From Rhizophagus irregularis (lineage: Eukaryota; Glomeromycota; Glomeromycetes; Glomerales; Glomeraceae), in assembly GCF_026210795.1 (NCBI RefSeq), contig NC_089441.1:4402001-4466000 (forward strand): a stretch of DNA of 64,000 nucleotides. The letters are read 5' to 3'. The notes under the pieces are model-generated. The model saw only the letters and a list, made by a program, of their open reading frames with translations. It ran no database searches and had not been told where the DNA came from. Shown piece by piece: positions 9,539 through 22,423 of this stretch. The first letter of the stretch is position 1, and every line of letters starts with the position of its first letter. The position numbers were made by a program, and so were the translations under genes.

Positions 9539-12480
9539 TATGATATTTATATAATTTAATTAATTAAAATAAACTAAATTTTAAAAATAATTCTTTTTAA
9601 TAAATAGATTTCATTTTTTTTTATTTTATTCAAATTGAATTATTAAATCAAATTTTATTTAAAATTTTCTTAGTATTAAATAAATATTTATATATATTAT
9701 AATATATTATATATTTTTAAAAGTTTTTTATTTTAAATCATTAGAGGTGATCATTACCATTGGCTAGAATTATTAATTTTTACCAGTACTATATCATAAT
9801 TTTAGTTATCAGTGATTATCACCTTAGTAATAATTAAAAAAATTCTTTTTAAAATTAATAACTAATATATTATAAATCAAAATTTTAATTTATTAATTTT
9901 TTTTTTTTATTAAAACTTCAAACCAGTTTTTCATCTATAAAATTGCTCTTATCATCATGATGTTAATTAAAGTAATTTATTAATATTTATTATTAGCACT
10001 TATTAAATATAAGGTAGTATGTTGGTAAAATGCATTTAAGTATTTACTTAAAATACTAATAAAATGCTTAAAAAATTAAATGGTTAATAAATATTAAAAT
10101 TTAGTACTTATTTAATATATTAAGCATTTATTGCTTAATAAATATAAAATTTTAATTCTTAATAAATATTAAAATTTTATTCATTAGCAAATAAGGTTTC
10201 AGGTTAGTCAAACGTAGTGATGATATTATTATTATTATATAAAATTTACTTATATTTTTCTATAATAATTATTAAATTATATAGGATTATATTATATAGC
10301 TTTAATATATATATGTTTTTACTACTCTCTAAATAAAAAAAAAGGTTATATTATATTTATATTATATAGTACCTTTCAGAATATTCTATTTCCTTCTTTA
10401 ATAAATTGGTTTATATATATATTGTTATATTTTTTTTAATATTATTGACCATTATTATTATATTTTAAGATTTTTTTTTTTTTTAAATCATATATATCAT
10501 TCTTTATCTATAAAGTTAGAATTCATTTATATATAATGTGTTAATGTATTAATAGTCTTTTTCTTAAGTCTTATTTTTTTATATCTTTAATATATTTCTA
10601 CTCTACTATTGCATTACAACATGGTTGTCAAATAATATTGTAAAATTTATTAACAAATATTTCTAACTTCTAAGAAAGGGTTGCAATAGTTAATGCTATT
10701 CTTTTTAACATAACAATAGTTTTGAATTTCCTAAATTTTTCTTTTGAAAAGAAACTTCTTAACATTAAATAAATATAAGTCATAATTAATATTAATTGTA
10801 TAAGTAAAAACATTTCTATTTCATGAAAGTAGTTGTTGTATATCTTTTTGATTTAATTGAATTATAATAAAAATTCTTAAATATTTGATTACATTTATAT
10901 ATAGTAATCCATTTATTTCTAAATTGTTGACAATATATCATATGGTTATTATTATCTTCATTTTCTTTAAGGTGAAACTTATATTTTGCATCTCCATATT
11001 AGTTATATCTTCTTTCTTTTATAATTTTTAAAGTTGAAAGCAAATAATTTTATTTTTCTTGAATAATATCCAGGTGATCTCTTCTTCTAATATTGTATCA
11101 GTTGTGTCTAAAAAGTTTGATCTGTATGTATAATTAAGTGACTTAAATTTTATTAATTAAATTAAATTTATTATTTATTATATTATACAAAAATTTCTAA
11201 AAAAATTACTTGGTTAATTAAAAAATTCTGAAAATTCTTAATAATCTTATTACATATAAATTTTTTTAAAAAATACAATTTTTGATCTTTTAAAGTTAAC
11301 AATATAAATAAACAGTCATCATATATTTAAATTCTAATTTGGCATAAATTAACAGTAACAATTACTGGTATTACTGGTAAGCTTTAGCAAAATACTCTTT
11401 AAATTAATATATAATTATTATATAATTATTATTTGGTTAAATAAACCTTCTGGATTATAAGCAGATTTTAGCACTTTTATTTTCTAGAAAAATTTTTAAG
11501 TTTCTTTTAATAATAAATTATAAACTATAACTTTAGCAAATCAAGTTAATTTTGAATTAATTTATTTGAAATTAAAATTTAGCCAATTTTGGTTTTTTTT
11601 ATTGCTGGTATAATTTTACATTAGTAATTTTATATTTATAAATCATATTTTTTTATTATTATTTTATTTTTAGTATTAGTTTTGTTTTAGTTTTAACAAA
11701 GAAACAATGGATAGAAATTAGTATATAAAGAATATAAAGATTAACATTGTTAGTATATTCTTTATAAACTCTAGGCAAAGTTATTGCTAATCTAATATGA
11801 TTGGCAGGGATAAAATAAGAAAATTTCAGGATATTTTTAATAAATAATTAACGGCTAAAGTTTTTTAAATTTTCCTTGTTTAATTATTATCCCCTTTTTG
11901 CAAAAATGAAATGGAAGCGTAATTCCGATTTATTAAAATGTTGATCTTACTTAATGCAATTGCTAATTAACTTGTTTCAGATAATAATATTAATATTAGA
12001 AACAACAGTTGAGACAATCGCATCCATTGCATAAATTTGAATCGTTTTAGAATGGTTAATAAGGGGAGACAAAGATGTTGTAGCAAGTTGTACCGCAGTA
12101 AGTGCGACTTTACTGGATGTTGCATTCTGCAGGAGACTTCAGCTATATTTATAAATGGTTCACAAAAAGAATATTTTATATAAGGTATTTGTATTGTTAA
12201 AATATTGTTTCAAATATGTTGTTCTTTGATAACTATTATTCTATATTTATATACACTTATGCATTAATAAATTTAGTACAGATTATTTATATTTTGTTTA
12301 CAATACTATTACTTGTTCCGTCTATTCAAAGACGATGCTAATAACATGTGGTACTTTTGTGCTACCTTGATTAATTGGGCCGACAAGCCGACAAGAACAA
12401 TCTCCAATCAACTATTTTTTCAAGCATTCCTTTTTAGTCGTTTGTTACCCTCAAGTACTTTTTTATAGAGCCCCACTTTG
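9539..12480. other. AT-rich intergenic region without recognisable gene
   Basis: This is about 2.9 kb of very AT-rich DNA with many short A/T runs. I see no long frame, no tRNA and no clear repeat with defined ends. The last 500 bp (from about 12000) are less extreme and form the upstream region of the STE12-like gene, with a C-rich tract near 12480-12515. Confidence 0.6.
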
Positions 12481-12852
12481 TCCTGGCCCTATTAAACCCT
12501 CCCCTCCCCCCGTTGTGAAAATTTTTTTAACCCAAGTAGATGCTAAATATTTTAATAATAGACAGAACCTCTTTGCCGCCTGCGGAAAAAAAAAATATTT
12601 CTCTCAGGTTTTCCCCTTCTCAAAAAGATCACCAAGGAGCTGTGCAGCCTTGAATCCTCTAATCTCAAAGCCATATTTTTGTTTGATACAAATTATATCG
12701 GCTTTTCTCCCAAAACTTTACTCTCCTAAAAAAAAAATATTCTTACCTTCTAAACTGCTTGCAGTTCAGTTGTCAAAAAAAAAAAAAATTTTAATTTTTG
12801 TTTTTTTTGTAAAAAGACATCCTTTAATTTAAATTAGAAAATATCAATAAAA
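12481..12852 (+). promoter_or_regulatory. Upstream/5' leader region of the STE12-like gene
   Basis: A pyrimidine-rich stretch includes a C-run near 12490-12511 and several CTTT/TTCC tracts, followed by A-runs at 12729-12738 and 12776-12789, just before the ATG at 12853. Pyrimidine-rich leaders are common upstream of highly regulated fungal genes. No specific binding site is claimed. A 105-codon frame here (12515-12832) has the composition of an accidental reading. Confidence 0.35.
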
Positions 12853-14442
12853 ATGAATTCAGTAGAAAGCACAATGAAGACCCCAATGGAACAAGTTGAT
12901 GAACTCAAATACTGGTTAGCTACTGCTCCAGTAAATTGGGAACTTGACCAAAATATCCGTCGTTATCTTCTTCCTACCGGTGAATATATTTCTTGTGTCC
13001 TCTGGAATAGTCTTTACCACATAACAGGCACTGATATTGTAAGGAGTCTGGTATTCCGTTTCCAAGCTTTCGGTAGACCCGTAAAGAATATCAAAAAATT
13101 TGAAGAAGGTGTTTTTAGTGACTTAAGGAACTTAAAACCTGGCATGGATGCTTCTCTCGAAGAACCCAAGTCTGAATTTCTTGAAATGTTATATAAAAAT
13201 AACTGTATTCGAACTCAAAAGAAACAAAAAGTTTTTTACTGGTTTTCAGTTCCTCATGATAGATTATTTTTAGACGCATTAGAACGGGATTTAAAACGTG
13301 AAAAGATGGGTATTGAACCTACAACTGTTGCAATTGCTGAACCTGCTCTTTCTTTCTCATTTGATTCCACACAATCATTATATGACCAATTTACAAAGGG
13401 AATGTCTCCAAATTCATCTGCTCCTTCCTCTCCACAAATACGTGGATTGGTTTATGATTCTTCAATACCACCAATGGCTCCTTCCATGATTGGTACTCAA
13501 ATAAAGACAGATGACCCATCCGGTGTTTTGTATTCTCTTGACCAGGAATCCATGGGAAATGCAACATCAGCCCAGCCTTCTTTGGGCACTTTTGCTTTAT
13601 TTCAACCATCAATTCCCGATAACACAATGGTTAAACCACAAATGTACCCATCTCCCGATCTTGGTTATTGTTCTATGGATGAACTCCAAAAAGGACCTTT
13701 TGAAGCTAGTACCCCGCCAGAATACTTTGTTTCCGGATCTCCATGGAGTACATCTTCCTTGGAAGAACCATATGTAGATAGTCGTCACCCATCACCAGAT
13801 CATTTAGAAGCTCATGTTTCAGGATTGACTCAAACTATTGTACCTTCATCAACAGCATACAACAATCCCAATACCACTGCTGCAACTGCCGCTAATCTTT
13901 TTGGAATGTTTTCAATCTTTGAGGGGTCTCCAACTTATAAACAAAGGAGAAGACGCGCAAATTCTTGCAATAACGTTAATGTAAATAATAACAACAATAA
14001 TAACTCGACAACTCATCGTTCTAATGCGACTCCTTATCCTCTCAAAACCTATACATGCCCACTTCCAACATGTGGTCGTCTATTCAAACGTCTCGAGCAT
14101 TTGAAACGTCATGTTCGTACTCATACCATGGAACGTCCTTATTCATGTCAAGTCTGCGGCAAGAGGTTCTCTAGATCCGATAATTTAGCACAGCATCGTA
14201 AAACTCATGAACGCGGAATGAGTAACTCTCCACCACCATCTGATGACGGTTCCAACACTTCTGATCTTGGTTACGATGAAGGTGTTGTCAATGATTGCTA
14301 TAATTATGATAGTTCCAATATCACACCATCTTGTGTTCCTAATGGACTTGCTGTTTACACCACTTCAGAACATCCAAGTTACTCACTTTTCCAATATCCA
14401 CCATATTTGGAGGGAAATGCCGGAAACGGAATCATTGTTTAA
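12853..14442 (+). CDS. STE12: STE12-like transcription factor (STE domain plus two C2H2 zinc fingers)
   Basis: This is a 529-residue intronless frame. Residues about 10-165 form the fungal STE homeodomain-like DNA-binding domain ([41 protein letters not shown], then a block ending [23 protein letters not shown]). Residues about 399-452 are two C2H2 fingers ([19 protein letters not shown] and [17 protein letters not shown]). The middle is Ser/Pro-rich with an Asn run before the fingers and the basic motif [13 protein letters not shown] domain plus C-terminal fingers is the architecture of filamentous-fungus Ste12 proteins, MAP-kinase targets controlling invasive growth and host penetration. 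The Glomus intraradices orthologue is known as GintSTE. The ATG is the first in frame and sits in an A-rich context. A long 3' AT-rich flank follows. Confidence 0.93.
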   Translation: MNSVESTMKTPMEQVDELKYWLATAPVNWELDQNIRRYLLPTGEYISCVLWNSLYHITGTDIVRSLVFRFQAFGRPVKNIKKFEEGVFSDLRNLKPGMDASLEEPKSEFLEMLYKNNCIRTQKKQKVFYWFSVPHDRLFLDALERDLKREKMGIEPTTVAIAEPALSFSFDSTQSLYDQFTKGMSPNSSAPSSPQIRGLVYDSSIPPMAPSMIGTQIKTDDPSGVLYSLDQESMGNATSAQPSLGTFALFQPSIPDNTMVKPQMYPSPDLGYCSMDELQKGPFEASTPPEYFVSGSPWSTSSLEEPYVDSRHPSPDHLEAHVSGLTQTIVPSSTAYNNPNTTAATAANLFGMFSIFEGSPTYKQRRRRANSCNNVNVNNNNNNNSTTHRSNATPYPLKTYTCPLPTCGRLFKRLEHLKRHVRTHTMERPYSCQVCGKRFSRSDNLAQHRKTHERGMSNSPPPSDDGSNTSDLGYDEGVVNDCYNYDSSNITPSCVPNGLAVYTTSEHPSYSLFQYPPYLEGNAGNGIIV

Positions 14443-16312
14443 TGTTATTTTTTTGATCTTATTCCCTCCTTCTCTCTATTGGGGTTCTTATTTAAAAGTA
14501 TTTGTAATATTATATATATATATTTTTTTTTTTTTGGTGTATCTATGTGAGGGAACCATTTGAGTTTATTCTTTTCTTTATCTATGGGTGGAAAAAGGAC
14601 TGGACTTTATTATCGTTAATATGAGATCTTTATTTATTTATTTATTTTCTTCTAAAAACATTTTCTTGGGTTTATAATTTCATTTTTTTTTGTTAATATT
14701 TTTTTTTCTGACAATATTCGTCGAGGCGACTGGTGCGCCTTTTAGCATTTTGATATTTTCATCATATCCATTATCATCTTTCGAATATTGTCTTGTAATA
14801 TTTCACAACGGGGACAAAAAACATGAGCAATGAAAACGTTCGATCTTCACTTTTTTTAAAAAGTCTAGAACGCTGGCGTATTTCAAGGAGGGGTGCACTG
14901 GACCCTATAATACATAATTTTAATGTTAAAAGAAAAGGGAAACGACAGGTTTCGTTACCTTAACCTTTGTAATTAGTTTATCATTATTCCCGCAAAAAAA
15001 AATCCCTTAAAAAATCCTTTTTATAACGACAAAAAATTCAAAAGTACTTATTTCTCTTTATTTCTCTTTTCTTTATTCTCACTTAATACTTTCTTTAATG
15101 ACAACCCCGTCGTGTTTTTGCATGACATTGTATTATATTATTTTTTTTTATATTATTTTTTTTTATAGCAAATTGCTGGACAAATTGCCCACCCCCTTTG
15201 CCTTTTAAATAATATTCCCTTGTCCTTTTGCTTTCTTGGAAGTTCTTTTGGGAATATATGGGTGTTCGGTTTAGTCTTGCTTTTTTTAAGAATTATAATT
15301 CCCTGTTTACCCATTAATAATCAAAAAAATTAGTAAAACTTTTTACTTTAACCCTTTATAATATAAAAATTCTTTTTTATTTTTTGGACGCGGTACTTTA
15401 TTGTAATGAAACATTATCGCGTAAATACCAAAAAATAAAAAGGCAAATCTAAAAATTTAAAGTTTGAAAATATGTTTTTAACCCCAATATCAAAAATAAA
15501 CAATAAGTGTGACTTTTGTCAAAAAATTTGCAAAATCCCGAGGGAGGTCAACTCTTAGAATGGTGATCTCTTTTTAAAAATCCCTTTAATGTATAATGTA
15601 AAGTTAATAAAAAAAAATATTTAAACCTTTTATCTATATATTTGATGTTCTAATTTTTTTCATCTCTACATGAAGAAATATTCAAAGGGAAAAAAGAAAG
15701 GTAGGGAGGAAAAATTGATTCACACAAAATTCACCAGAATAACGAAGAATTAGACCATTTCTTTATAGGTAAACATCTGGCCTGAAATTATTTTCGAGGG
15801 CCTTCCTTATTTCGTTATTCATTTTTTTCTTTGTATCATATTTCACATATTTGAAACTATATTTTTTCACATAAATTTTATTATGGTTTATATATAGATA
15901 AAAAAAAATAAGAAAAATTGTTTCATATGTTAAATCCTAAGAACAACAACAAAAAAAAAAAAAAAAAAAAAAAAAAAGCTTTTGGAGTTAATAGTATTAG
16001 TTTTATTTCTTTTTGATAAAGAAATTAGATGGGATCAGGGAAGAAATCTGAATTCTTGTATTTAGTTCTTATAATATTTATACTATTTTATTTTAGTAAT
16101 TTCGAACACTCAAAAGGACAACCAAAAAATCCAAAAAAAATAAAAAAACATAAAAAAATCACCTTAACAAAAATTTATTTTCACGTGTTCAGAAATTTTA
16201 TTTATTGTAATTGCTGCGGAACAAAGATATAACGCATAAAATATTTGTATAGCATTTCTAAAGAATTTTATTAATTTATTAATTTATTTATAAAAAGAAA
16301 AATCATTTAATA
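14443..16312. other. 3' flank of STE12-like gene and intergenic AT-rich DNA
   Basis: This is 1.87 kb with a T-rich stretch after the stop, several poly-A/T runs and an uninterrupted poly-A tract at about 15950-15977. A 67-codon frame at 16029-16232 is Lys/Ile-rich and follows the A/T composition, so it is not considered a gene. Nothing else was recognised. Confidence 0.6.
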
Positions 16313-17959
16313 ATGTTTGTTAATGATCCTGAAGGTGTCGATAAAGAAATTGTTGAAGAGGAAGCAAAGGTCTTATTTTCTTTAACCTCTTTAATAATTT
16401 CCATTAGTCTAAATTACTTTTCTTCGACTTTCGTTCTTAATTTAGCATTTACGAAAAGTTTTGAATACTTTTACTTTATATAAGTCACATGCCTTAACTT
16501 CTAATAATCGTCGTAGAACGGATTATTATGCTTTGCCGGAGCGGCATAAGGCTTTAATACCCGATTATTTAACCAAGTTAAATAAGGTAGACCATGCAAT
16601 TTCAAAAAATTATCATGTACTAAAACAGATACTATCTGATGGTAAATTATTTGTTGGTGACGAATATAAAGTATGTGCGATCTTTTTTTTCGTAAAAAGG
16701 TCGATAATATGCTTCAAACTAATAAAGTTTGAAATTTTCAAAAGGGTAGTTCCAATAATGATAATGATGATAAAGAACAAGTAACAGAATATGATATGGA
16801 TAAATTAAGGAGCACAATTAAACAATTTGTAAGAGAATGGGCGATTGAGGTAAATAGTATAGTATTTGGTTTAAAATAAATTGGGAATTTTTTTAACACA
16901 TATGTTAAATATATTATAGGGAAAACCTGAGAGAGATGCAACATATAAACCTTTACTTGACGCGTTAAATGAGTTTTTTAAAGATGTTTCAAAAGAGGAA
17001 AGAGCACCTATCCGTGTCTTAGTTCCCGGAGCTGGATTAGGGCGTTTAGCATTTGATATCGTACAGCAAGGATTTAGCTGTCAAGGTAAAAATATAAATT
17101 TAAAAAAATCACATAACGCATAGTCTCATTAGTCTCATTATTCCATTTTAATTATTAGGAAACGAATTTTCATTTTACATGGTATGATTAAATCTGTTAA
17201 ATTGATTGTAAAATGACACTTCTTTCTTAGATAATGCTAATAGGTTTAACCAATAAATTATCTCAGCTATTAGCATCTCATTTTATATTAAACAGGTATA
17301 ATTGTTTAAATGAGAAATTCAGAATTTTTTTTATAAATTAAAGGATTATAATAGATTAATAATAAAAAGTAATTTTATTATAGAATTGAGAGAGTTCACC
17401 AGCATGAAATTTATCCGTTCATTCATTCTTTCTCCAATATAGTTTCCTCAGATGATCAATTAAAACCTATCTTTATACCAGATATATTACCTAGCAGCAT
17501 TCCGCCAGATTCCAATTTTTCAATGGTAGCGGGTGATTTTGTTGAAGTTTATGGAGAGGAACAACATATAGAAAAATGGGATTGCATTGTCACTTGCTTT
17601 TTCATTGATACAGCTAAGAATATTTTAGAATATATTGAAATATTTCACCGAATCCTAAAACCCGGAGGGCTATGGATTAATATTGGTCCGTTATTATATC
17701 ATTATGAAAATTCTCCTGGCGAAATGTCAATCGAATTAAGTTTAGATCAAGTTAAATGCGCCATAAAAGAAACTGGATTTCTATTTCAGGTATTTTATAT
17801 GCTAGCAATTGATTATATTATGTTGTAAACATTTAATTTTACTATTCTTCTTTTAATTTAAAGGATGAAAAGATCATAAATACTACTTATACTTCAAATC
17901 CAAATGGGATGTTAAAATATGTTTATGAATGCTCTTTTTGGACTTGTGTTAAGCAATGA
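16313..17959 (+). CDS. CARNMT1: Carnosine N-methyltransferase-like protein (N2227 family)
   Basis: Eight exons are inferred: 16313-16369, 16446-16670, 16745-16849, 16920-17085, 17159-17181, 17267-17295, 17384-17789 and 17864-17959 (1107 nt, 368 residues). The product has the N2227/UPF0586 signatures: KHLRKVLNTFTLYKSHA near the N-terminus, RTDYYALPERHKALIP, SAM-binding motif I VLVPGAGLGRLAFDI (about 161-175), CQGNEFSFYMLLASHFILNR spanning two very short exons, VAGDFVEVYG, WDCIVTCFFIDTAKNILEYI and GGLWINIGPLLYHYE. Family members methylate carnosine-like imidazole dipeptides; the fungal substrate is unknown. The acceptor at 17266 was chosen over an earlier AG because it restores the conserved YMLLASHF junction. 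All exon phases agree. The nearest neighbours run in the same direction with AT-rich spacers. Confidence 0.88.
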
Positions 17960-18738
17960 AAAGAAAATAAACTGAATTTTTTAATTATTTATTTATTCAT
18001 TAAAAAAAAAAACTAAGCATATTTAGCATATTTATAAAATAGATAACTTTTTATCATTGTAAAATGAACGTGAAAATATGTAATTTAACAATAATAAGAA
18101 TTTTTAACCGATAAGGTACTTATTAATTGGTGTTGACTGATAAATGATAATCGCTTTTGGATAATTGATAAGATACTGCACATATATAGTAAAATTACGG
18201 TTAAAACTTGATTCGAAAGATATGTTTTCCAACAAATTTAATTGTGTTTAACATGTTGTGCCTTCTTTTTGAATCGTGACCATTAAGGTACTTCATTTAC
18301 GGTGCCACACATGATTGCACAAACAAATTATTACTGAAATGAGTTAGTTATAACTTGTGAGGTACGTATCTTTTACCCTTTGAGGTACTCTTTTATATCA
18401 TAGATCAGAGGAATTAACTATTTCAACTTCATTGTATTACGTTGATTGAACAACTTGTCATATTATTTCTCGAAATATGCTCATACTTATCAATCATTAT
18501 TTCCCCGATTTGCCTTTTATTTATTTATATTATGTGTACCTTCATAGTTTTTTTCCTCATAACCGGAAAAAATATTTCATTTTAGACCCAACGTTTAACT
18601 TATTAAAATTCATTATAAATTATTTTAACCAACTTGTAAAAAACACTTTTTTTAAAAAAAAAACTTTTTATATAAAAAAAAAGCTTTTAAATAAAAAAAA
18701 AACTTTTTATATTTCGTTTTATATTGAACCATAAAATC
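17960..18738. other. Intergenic region between methyltransferase and ZIP transporter genes
   Basis: This is 779 bp, AT-rich. Several GGTACT/GTACTT words occur between 18110 and 18390. The stretch 18640-18715 has alternating poly-A and CTTTTTAT runs. This is the likely promoter of the downstream transporter. No gene was seen. Confidence 0.5.
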
Positions 18739-20171
18739 ATGAAAATGAATGACTGCAGTACAACGCCTTTAGACAATAATTTACAAGGATGGGTTCTGGC
18801 ATTTGCTTCAGGACTGGCTTGTTGTTTAGGAGGTAAAAATTAGTTCAATACATTATTTTTAAAGAAAAAATTTCCTTTTAACTAATATTGTAACTTTTTC
18901 AACTATTGTATTTTAGCTTCCGTGGTTTTTTCGGATCTTTTTTTTCAAAAATTTTTTTGTACGAAATATTTTCAAATTGTTAATAATCCAAAATTTTTGG
19001 TCGCTTCATTATCACTTGGTGCTGGAGTAATGGTATTTAAAAAATAATTATGTTATAATATGGTCTGTTTGTTTTTTCTTATATAATATTAATATGAATT
19101 ATAATTATATTTTAGTTATATTCAAGTTTTTTTACCATGCTAACTGAAGCCAAAGAATCTTTTAGCCGTGCTCCAAAATCAAAAAATTACGAAGGAATAT
19201 ATTTAATGACATTCTACTTTTTAGGTGTTATTGGATCTGCTGTTATAAACAGACTTATTCATTATTTCTTATTTAAAGAATCCTCACATCATCATCATCA
19301 CCTACATAATATTGATCATAATACGATGAATGATTGTCCACATAATGAAAGGTCACCTCTATTAAAAAATAATGTGAATCATATGAACGGAATACCATAT
19401 TGTATTGAGGATGGTTGTTCAGTTTGTATTGTGGAAAGTGATACAGAAGAACCTGTAGTTGAATCCTTATTTTGTCCGGATTCGTCTCATGATGTTCATC
19501 ATTCACATCCTCCAAATGATCAAAGTAATCAACTAATGCGAATTGGAATTCAAACCGCTTTGGCAATATCCATTCATAAATTTCCAGGTATGGTTTGATC
19601 TTACTATTGTTACACAAGCGTTGACCTTACATAAAGTTTAATAAAAATTTTTGCAATTTGTTAAGAGGGACTTATCACATTTGTCACATCGCAAGTATCA
19701 CCAACAATTGGCTTGGCCTTATTTGTTGCTATCGCTATGCATAATATCTCAGAAGGTTTTACTATTGCACTTCCATTATATATAGCAACACGTTCGCGAA
19801 TTAAAAGTTTCCTGTATGCAAGTATGTTAGGAGGTTTAAGTCAACCATTAGGTGCTTTAATAGGATATTTATTCTTAAAAGAGTCCGAACTTGCATGTTG
19901 GGATCATAATTTTATTTATGGAATGTTATTTGCTGCAGTCGGTGGATTAATGAGTGTCATTTGTATACAGGTAAATAATATATAATAACTCATATTTAAA
20001 ATAATAATTATTTATAATAAAATTTTCTTAAACTTTTCATAGGGCATGTTACCGCAAGCTATTAAAAATGATAAATCAGATGGAACTGTTGTGAGCATAT
20101 TCTTTTTCATAGGTGTTTTAATCATGAGTCTTAGTACAGCTTTACTTGAACAAGCAGGTCTTGAACCATAA
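18739..20171 (+). CDS. ZIP-family zinc/iron transporter with His-rich loop
   Basis: Five exons are inferred: 18739-18832, 18917-19032, 19116-19587, 19666-19970 and 20043-20171 (1116 nt, 371 residues). The protein has about eight hydrophobic segments, including WVLAFASGLACCLG near the N-terminus and a final IFFFIGVLIMSLSTALLEQ. A cytosolic-type loop with SSHHHHHLHNIDHN (about 126-139) and further His/Cys residues lies before the signature helices HKFPEGL and HNISEGFTIALPLY. These H-x-x-EG motifs line the metal path of ZIP transporters. The sequence resembles the ZRT3-like/ZIP branch that moves zinc out of organelles into the cytosol, but the membrane it occupies is an inference. The exon 3/4 junction restores the Pro-Glu-Gly of the first signature. 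It is convergent with the synthase gene downstream. Confidence 0.9.
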
Positions 20172-20575
20172 TGAACATTTGCTAGTTACTTTATAACTAT
20201 GAAACTGCTATTTAATTGTGGAATCGTATTTATTGTTGATTTGTTTTCTCGTATAAATAAATAAATAAAAAAAAAAGTTTAGAATAGAACTTTCTTCACC
20301 ATAAATCCTAGTAAAATATGAAATGTTGTCAGATTACATTTTTATCAATGCCTATGAAAAGTACGAACAGAGTGAAGTTGATTTGCAGTAAATAAAACCA
20401 AGAGACCTCTAACTAAGCAAGAAAAAACCTAACAAATAAGTCTAAACCCTACCAAAACCAAACTAAATATACTATCTGATGTCACAAATAGTTTTTATTT
20501 ACAATATTTTTTGATACACATAATACACATATTAATTTAATAATTTTAAATTGATGCATATTTTAATGTAATAAA
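20172..20575. terminator. Shared 3' region of two convergent genes
   Basis: This is 404 bp between the stop of the ZIP gene (+) and the stop of the synthase gene (-). It contains AATAAATAAATAAA at about 20256-20270, a plausible polyadenylation signal for the plus-strand gene. Reading the minus strand, A/T-rich words at 20540-20575 could serve the other gene. No coding sequence was seen. Confidence 0.45.
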
Positions 20576-22095
20576 CTAATCTTCGACACTCAAAAAGTCC
20601 ATAAGCTGTTCTAACATAGGATTTCCACCTAATCTTTTTACTTCGTCCCTAGCTTTTTTTTCAGTTTGAGACAAATAATGTTTGGTATAATCAAAAGAAC
20701 CAGATTCTTTCATAAGTTTTATTGCAAATTGTTTCAATTCAATGGAAGTTGTATGTTGTTTCAAAATATCTGCAAAATTAAACCTTCGTTAAGAAATTGT
20801 TATAATATATTATATATTTAAATTAATAAAATTTCTATAAAGGATACTTATTAATTGTCTGTTATCAGGATCAGAATGAATAGAATGTATAATTGGAAAA
20901 GAAAATTTCCCTTCCGTTAAATCCTCACAAAAACCTTTATTATCTGCATACTATATGTATATAATAATAATAATTTTTTAATAATAATAATTTAATATGG
21001 ACTTAAGACGAATAAAATAAAATAGTCTGATTACCTTATCTGATTGCAAATTCATGTAATCATCACGTATTTGAAAATGGATGCCAATAAGGTTAACTAA
21101 TGGAACATAATCACTACATAAAATATATGGCGAACAATACAAATAGCATCTATCATCAGCACATGAAAAAAAAATGTGGTTTAACCTTAACTAAAACTCA
21201 CACTCTAGATTCACTAGCTGCTTGCATTAATTTAACACCCAAACGTAATAAACCACCAGTTTCTATTTTATTTATTGTAGCAAAAAATTAGTATTTAATA
21301 TTCATAAAAAAAATACATAAATATTTTTCTTTTCTTACTATTTGAAACCATTTCAATGAATTCATCTTCAGAAGGGCATGTCAGGGTATCTCTCCAATAG
21401 AGTTCCATTCCTTGACCACGATGAAGATTTAATAATTCCTCTAAATAAATAAATAAATAAAATTCTATACATTTAGTGTTTGAAAAGACAAAATATACAA
21501 AATCATATTATAGATATTAATTTAAATCACCTGTATAAATATTAAACATGTTTATGTCATTGAGCTTGGTAAGTTCATTTAACCCAAGAAAATATACATA
21601 ATTCGCGCAATTGATCGTAGAGGGTACGCCATAAATACTGTGGGCAACTATAAAATCAACATTCTATTAGAATTGATGCGCATACACAACGAATTCATAA
21701 ATAAAAAAGGAGATATTTACCTGGTACACCTCGACGTAACTTCGAATCATCCTCTACATCATCAATTCTTTAATTGAAAAAATTTGATTAAAATTAATAA
21801 TTAATTCAATAAATAATAGACACTTACAGTAAACTGGCAGTATGTAACATTTCAACAACTTTAGTTACAATAGTCAATTTTTCTTTGGGTACTTTAAGCC
21901 AATGATCAAAAGCATCGATCAATTTGCTTCTTATTTCTTTACCAGGGTAGGTCAATAAATAATTGTAAGGCTCTAGAAGAACCTTTTAAAGAAACTCGTC
22001 ATGTAAAATAATCATGAGAAAAAAGCAAATTATGTATTATAATTTGATACCTTCTCTTTTTCTGGAGACCATGGTTGTTGTTCAAGTTTATCCAT
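20576..22095 (-). CDS. BTS1: Geranylgeranyl diphosphate synthase
   Basis: Nine exons on the minus strand are inferred: 22051-22095, 21828-21982, 21721-21767, 21531-21647, 21339-21440, 21202-21262, 21035-21113, 20848-20950 and 20576-20769 (903 nt, 300 residues, typical length). The first Asp-rich motif [12 protein letters not shown] starts at residue 69 and the second, [10 protein letters not shown], has its Asp pair at 193-194. Other family blocks are [49 protein letters not shown] and [11 protein letters not shown]. These residues bind Mg-diphosphate. The enzyme condenses isopentenyl diphosphate with allylic diphosphates to C20, used for protein prenylation and isoprenoids. The donor of exon 6 (GT before GTGAGT) was chosen to keep the frame. 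The gene is divergent from the GCR1_C gene. Confidence 0.93.
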
Positions 22096-22423
22096 TTCCG
22101 TGTTGAGATAATAAATTGTTAGATAATAGATAATCATAAATTTGTTTTAACTTTTACACGTGACTATAAGCCACTTGTAAAGAGTTACACGGTGTAACTG
22201 CTATAGAAACTTATTTGTTTATCATCCACATGTTGATATCTGAAAGATTATTTTCTAGTTGATACCAAGTAGTTATAGTTTATGCCTCATCATCCTCTTT
22301 TGTTGTAGATTAATAGTTAAAATCTATACCTCAACAAAGTTTCCAAAGTATTTTTTATTAATTTACGCGTGTTGTTGGTAAAATAAAGAATTTTATATAT
22401 TTATTATATTTAGGTTCAAAGAA
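22096..22423. promoter_or_regulatory. Divergent intergenic promoter region
   Basis: 328 bp separate the starts of the diphosphate synthase (-) and the GCR1_C/AT-hook gene (+), so both promoters must lie here or in leaders. The inverted words CACGTGACTA and GTTACACGGTG occur near 22157-22196. The CACGTG E-box at 22157-22162 is the only recognisable site, and its use is unproven. Confidence 0.5.

Noticed and set aside
12515-12832. 105-codon plus-strand frame upstream of the STE12-like gene
   Set aside because: Composition follows the pyrimidine-rich leader and A-runs (Lys/Phe/Pro runs); no domain; lies in the expected leader.
16029-16232. 67-codon frame before the methyltransferase gene
   Set aside because: Lys/Ile-rich reading of A/T runs without family resemblance.
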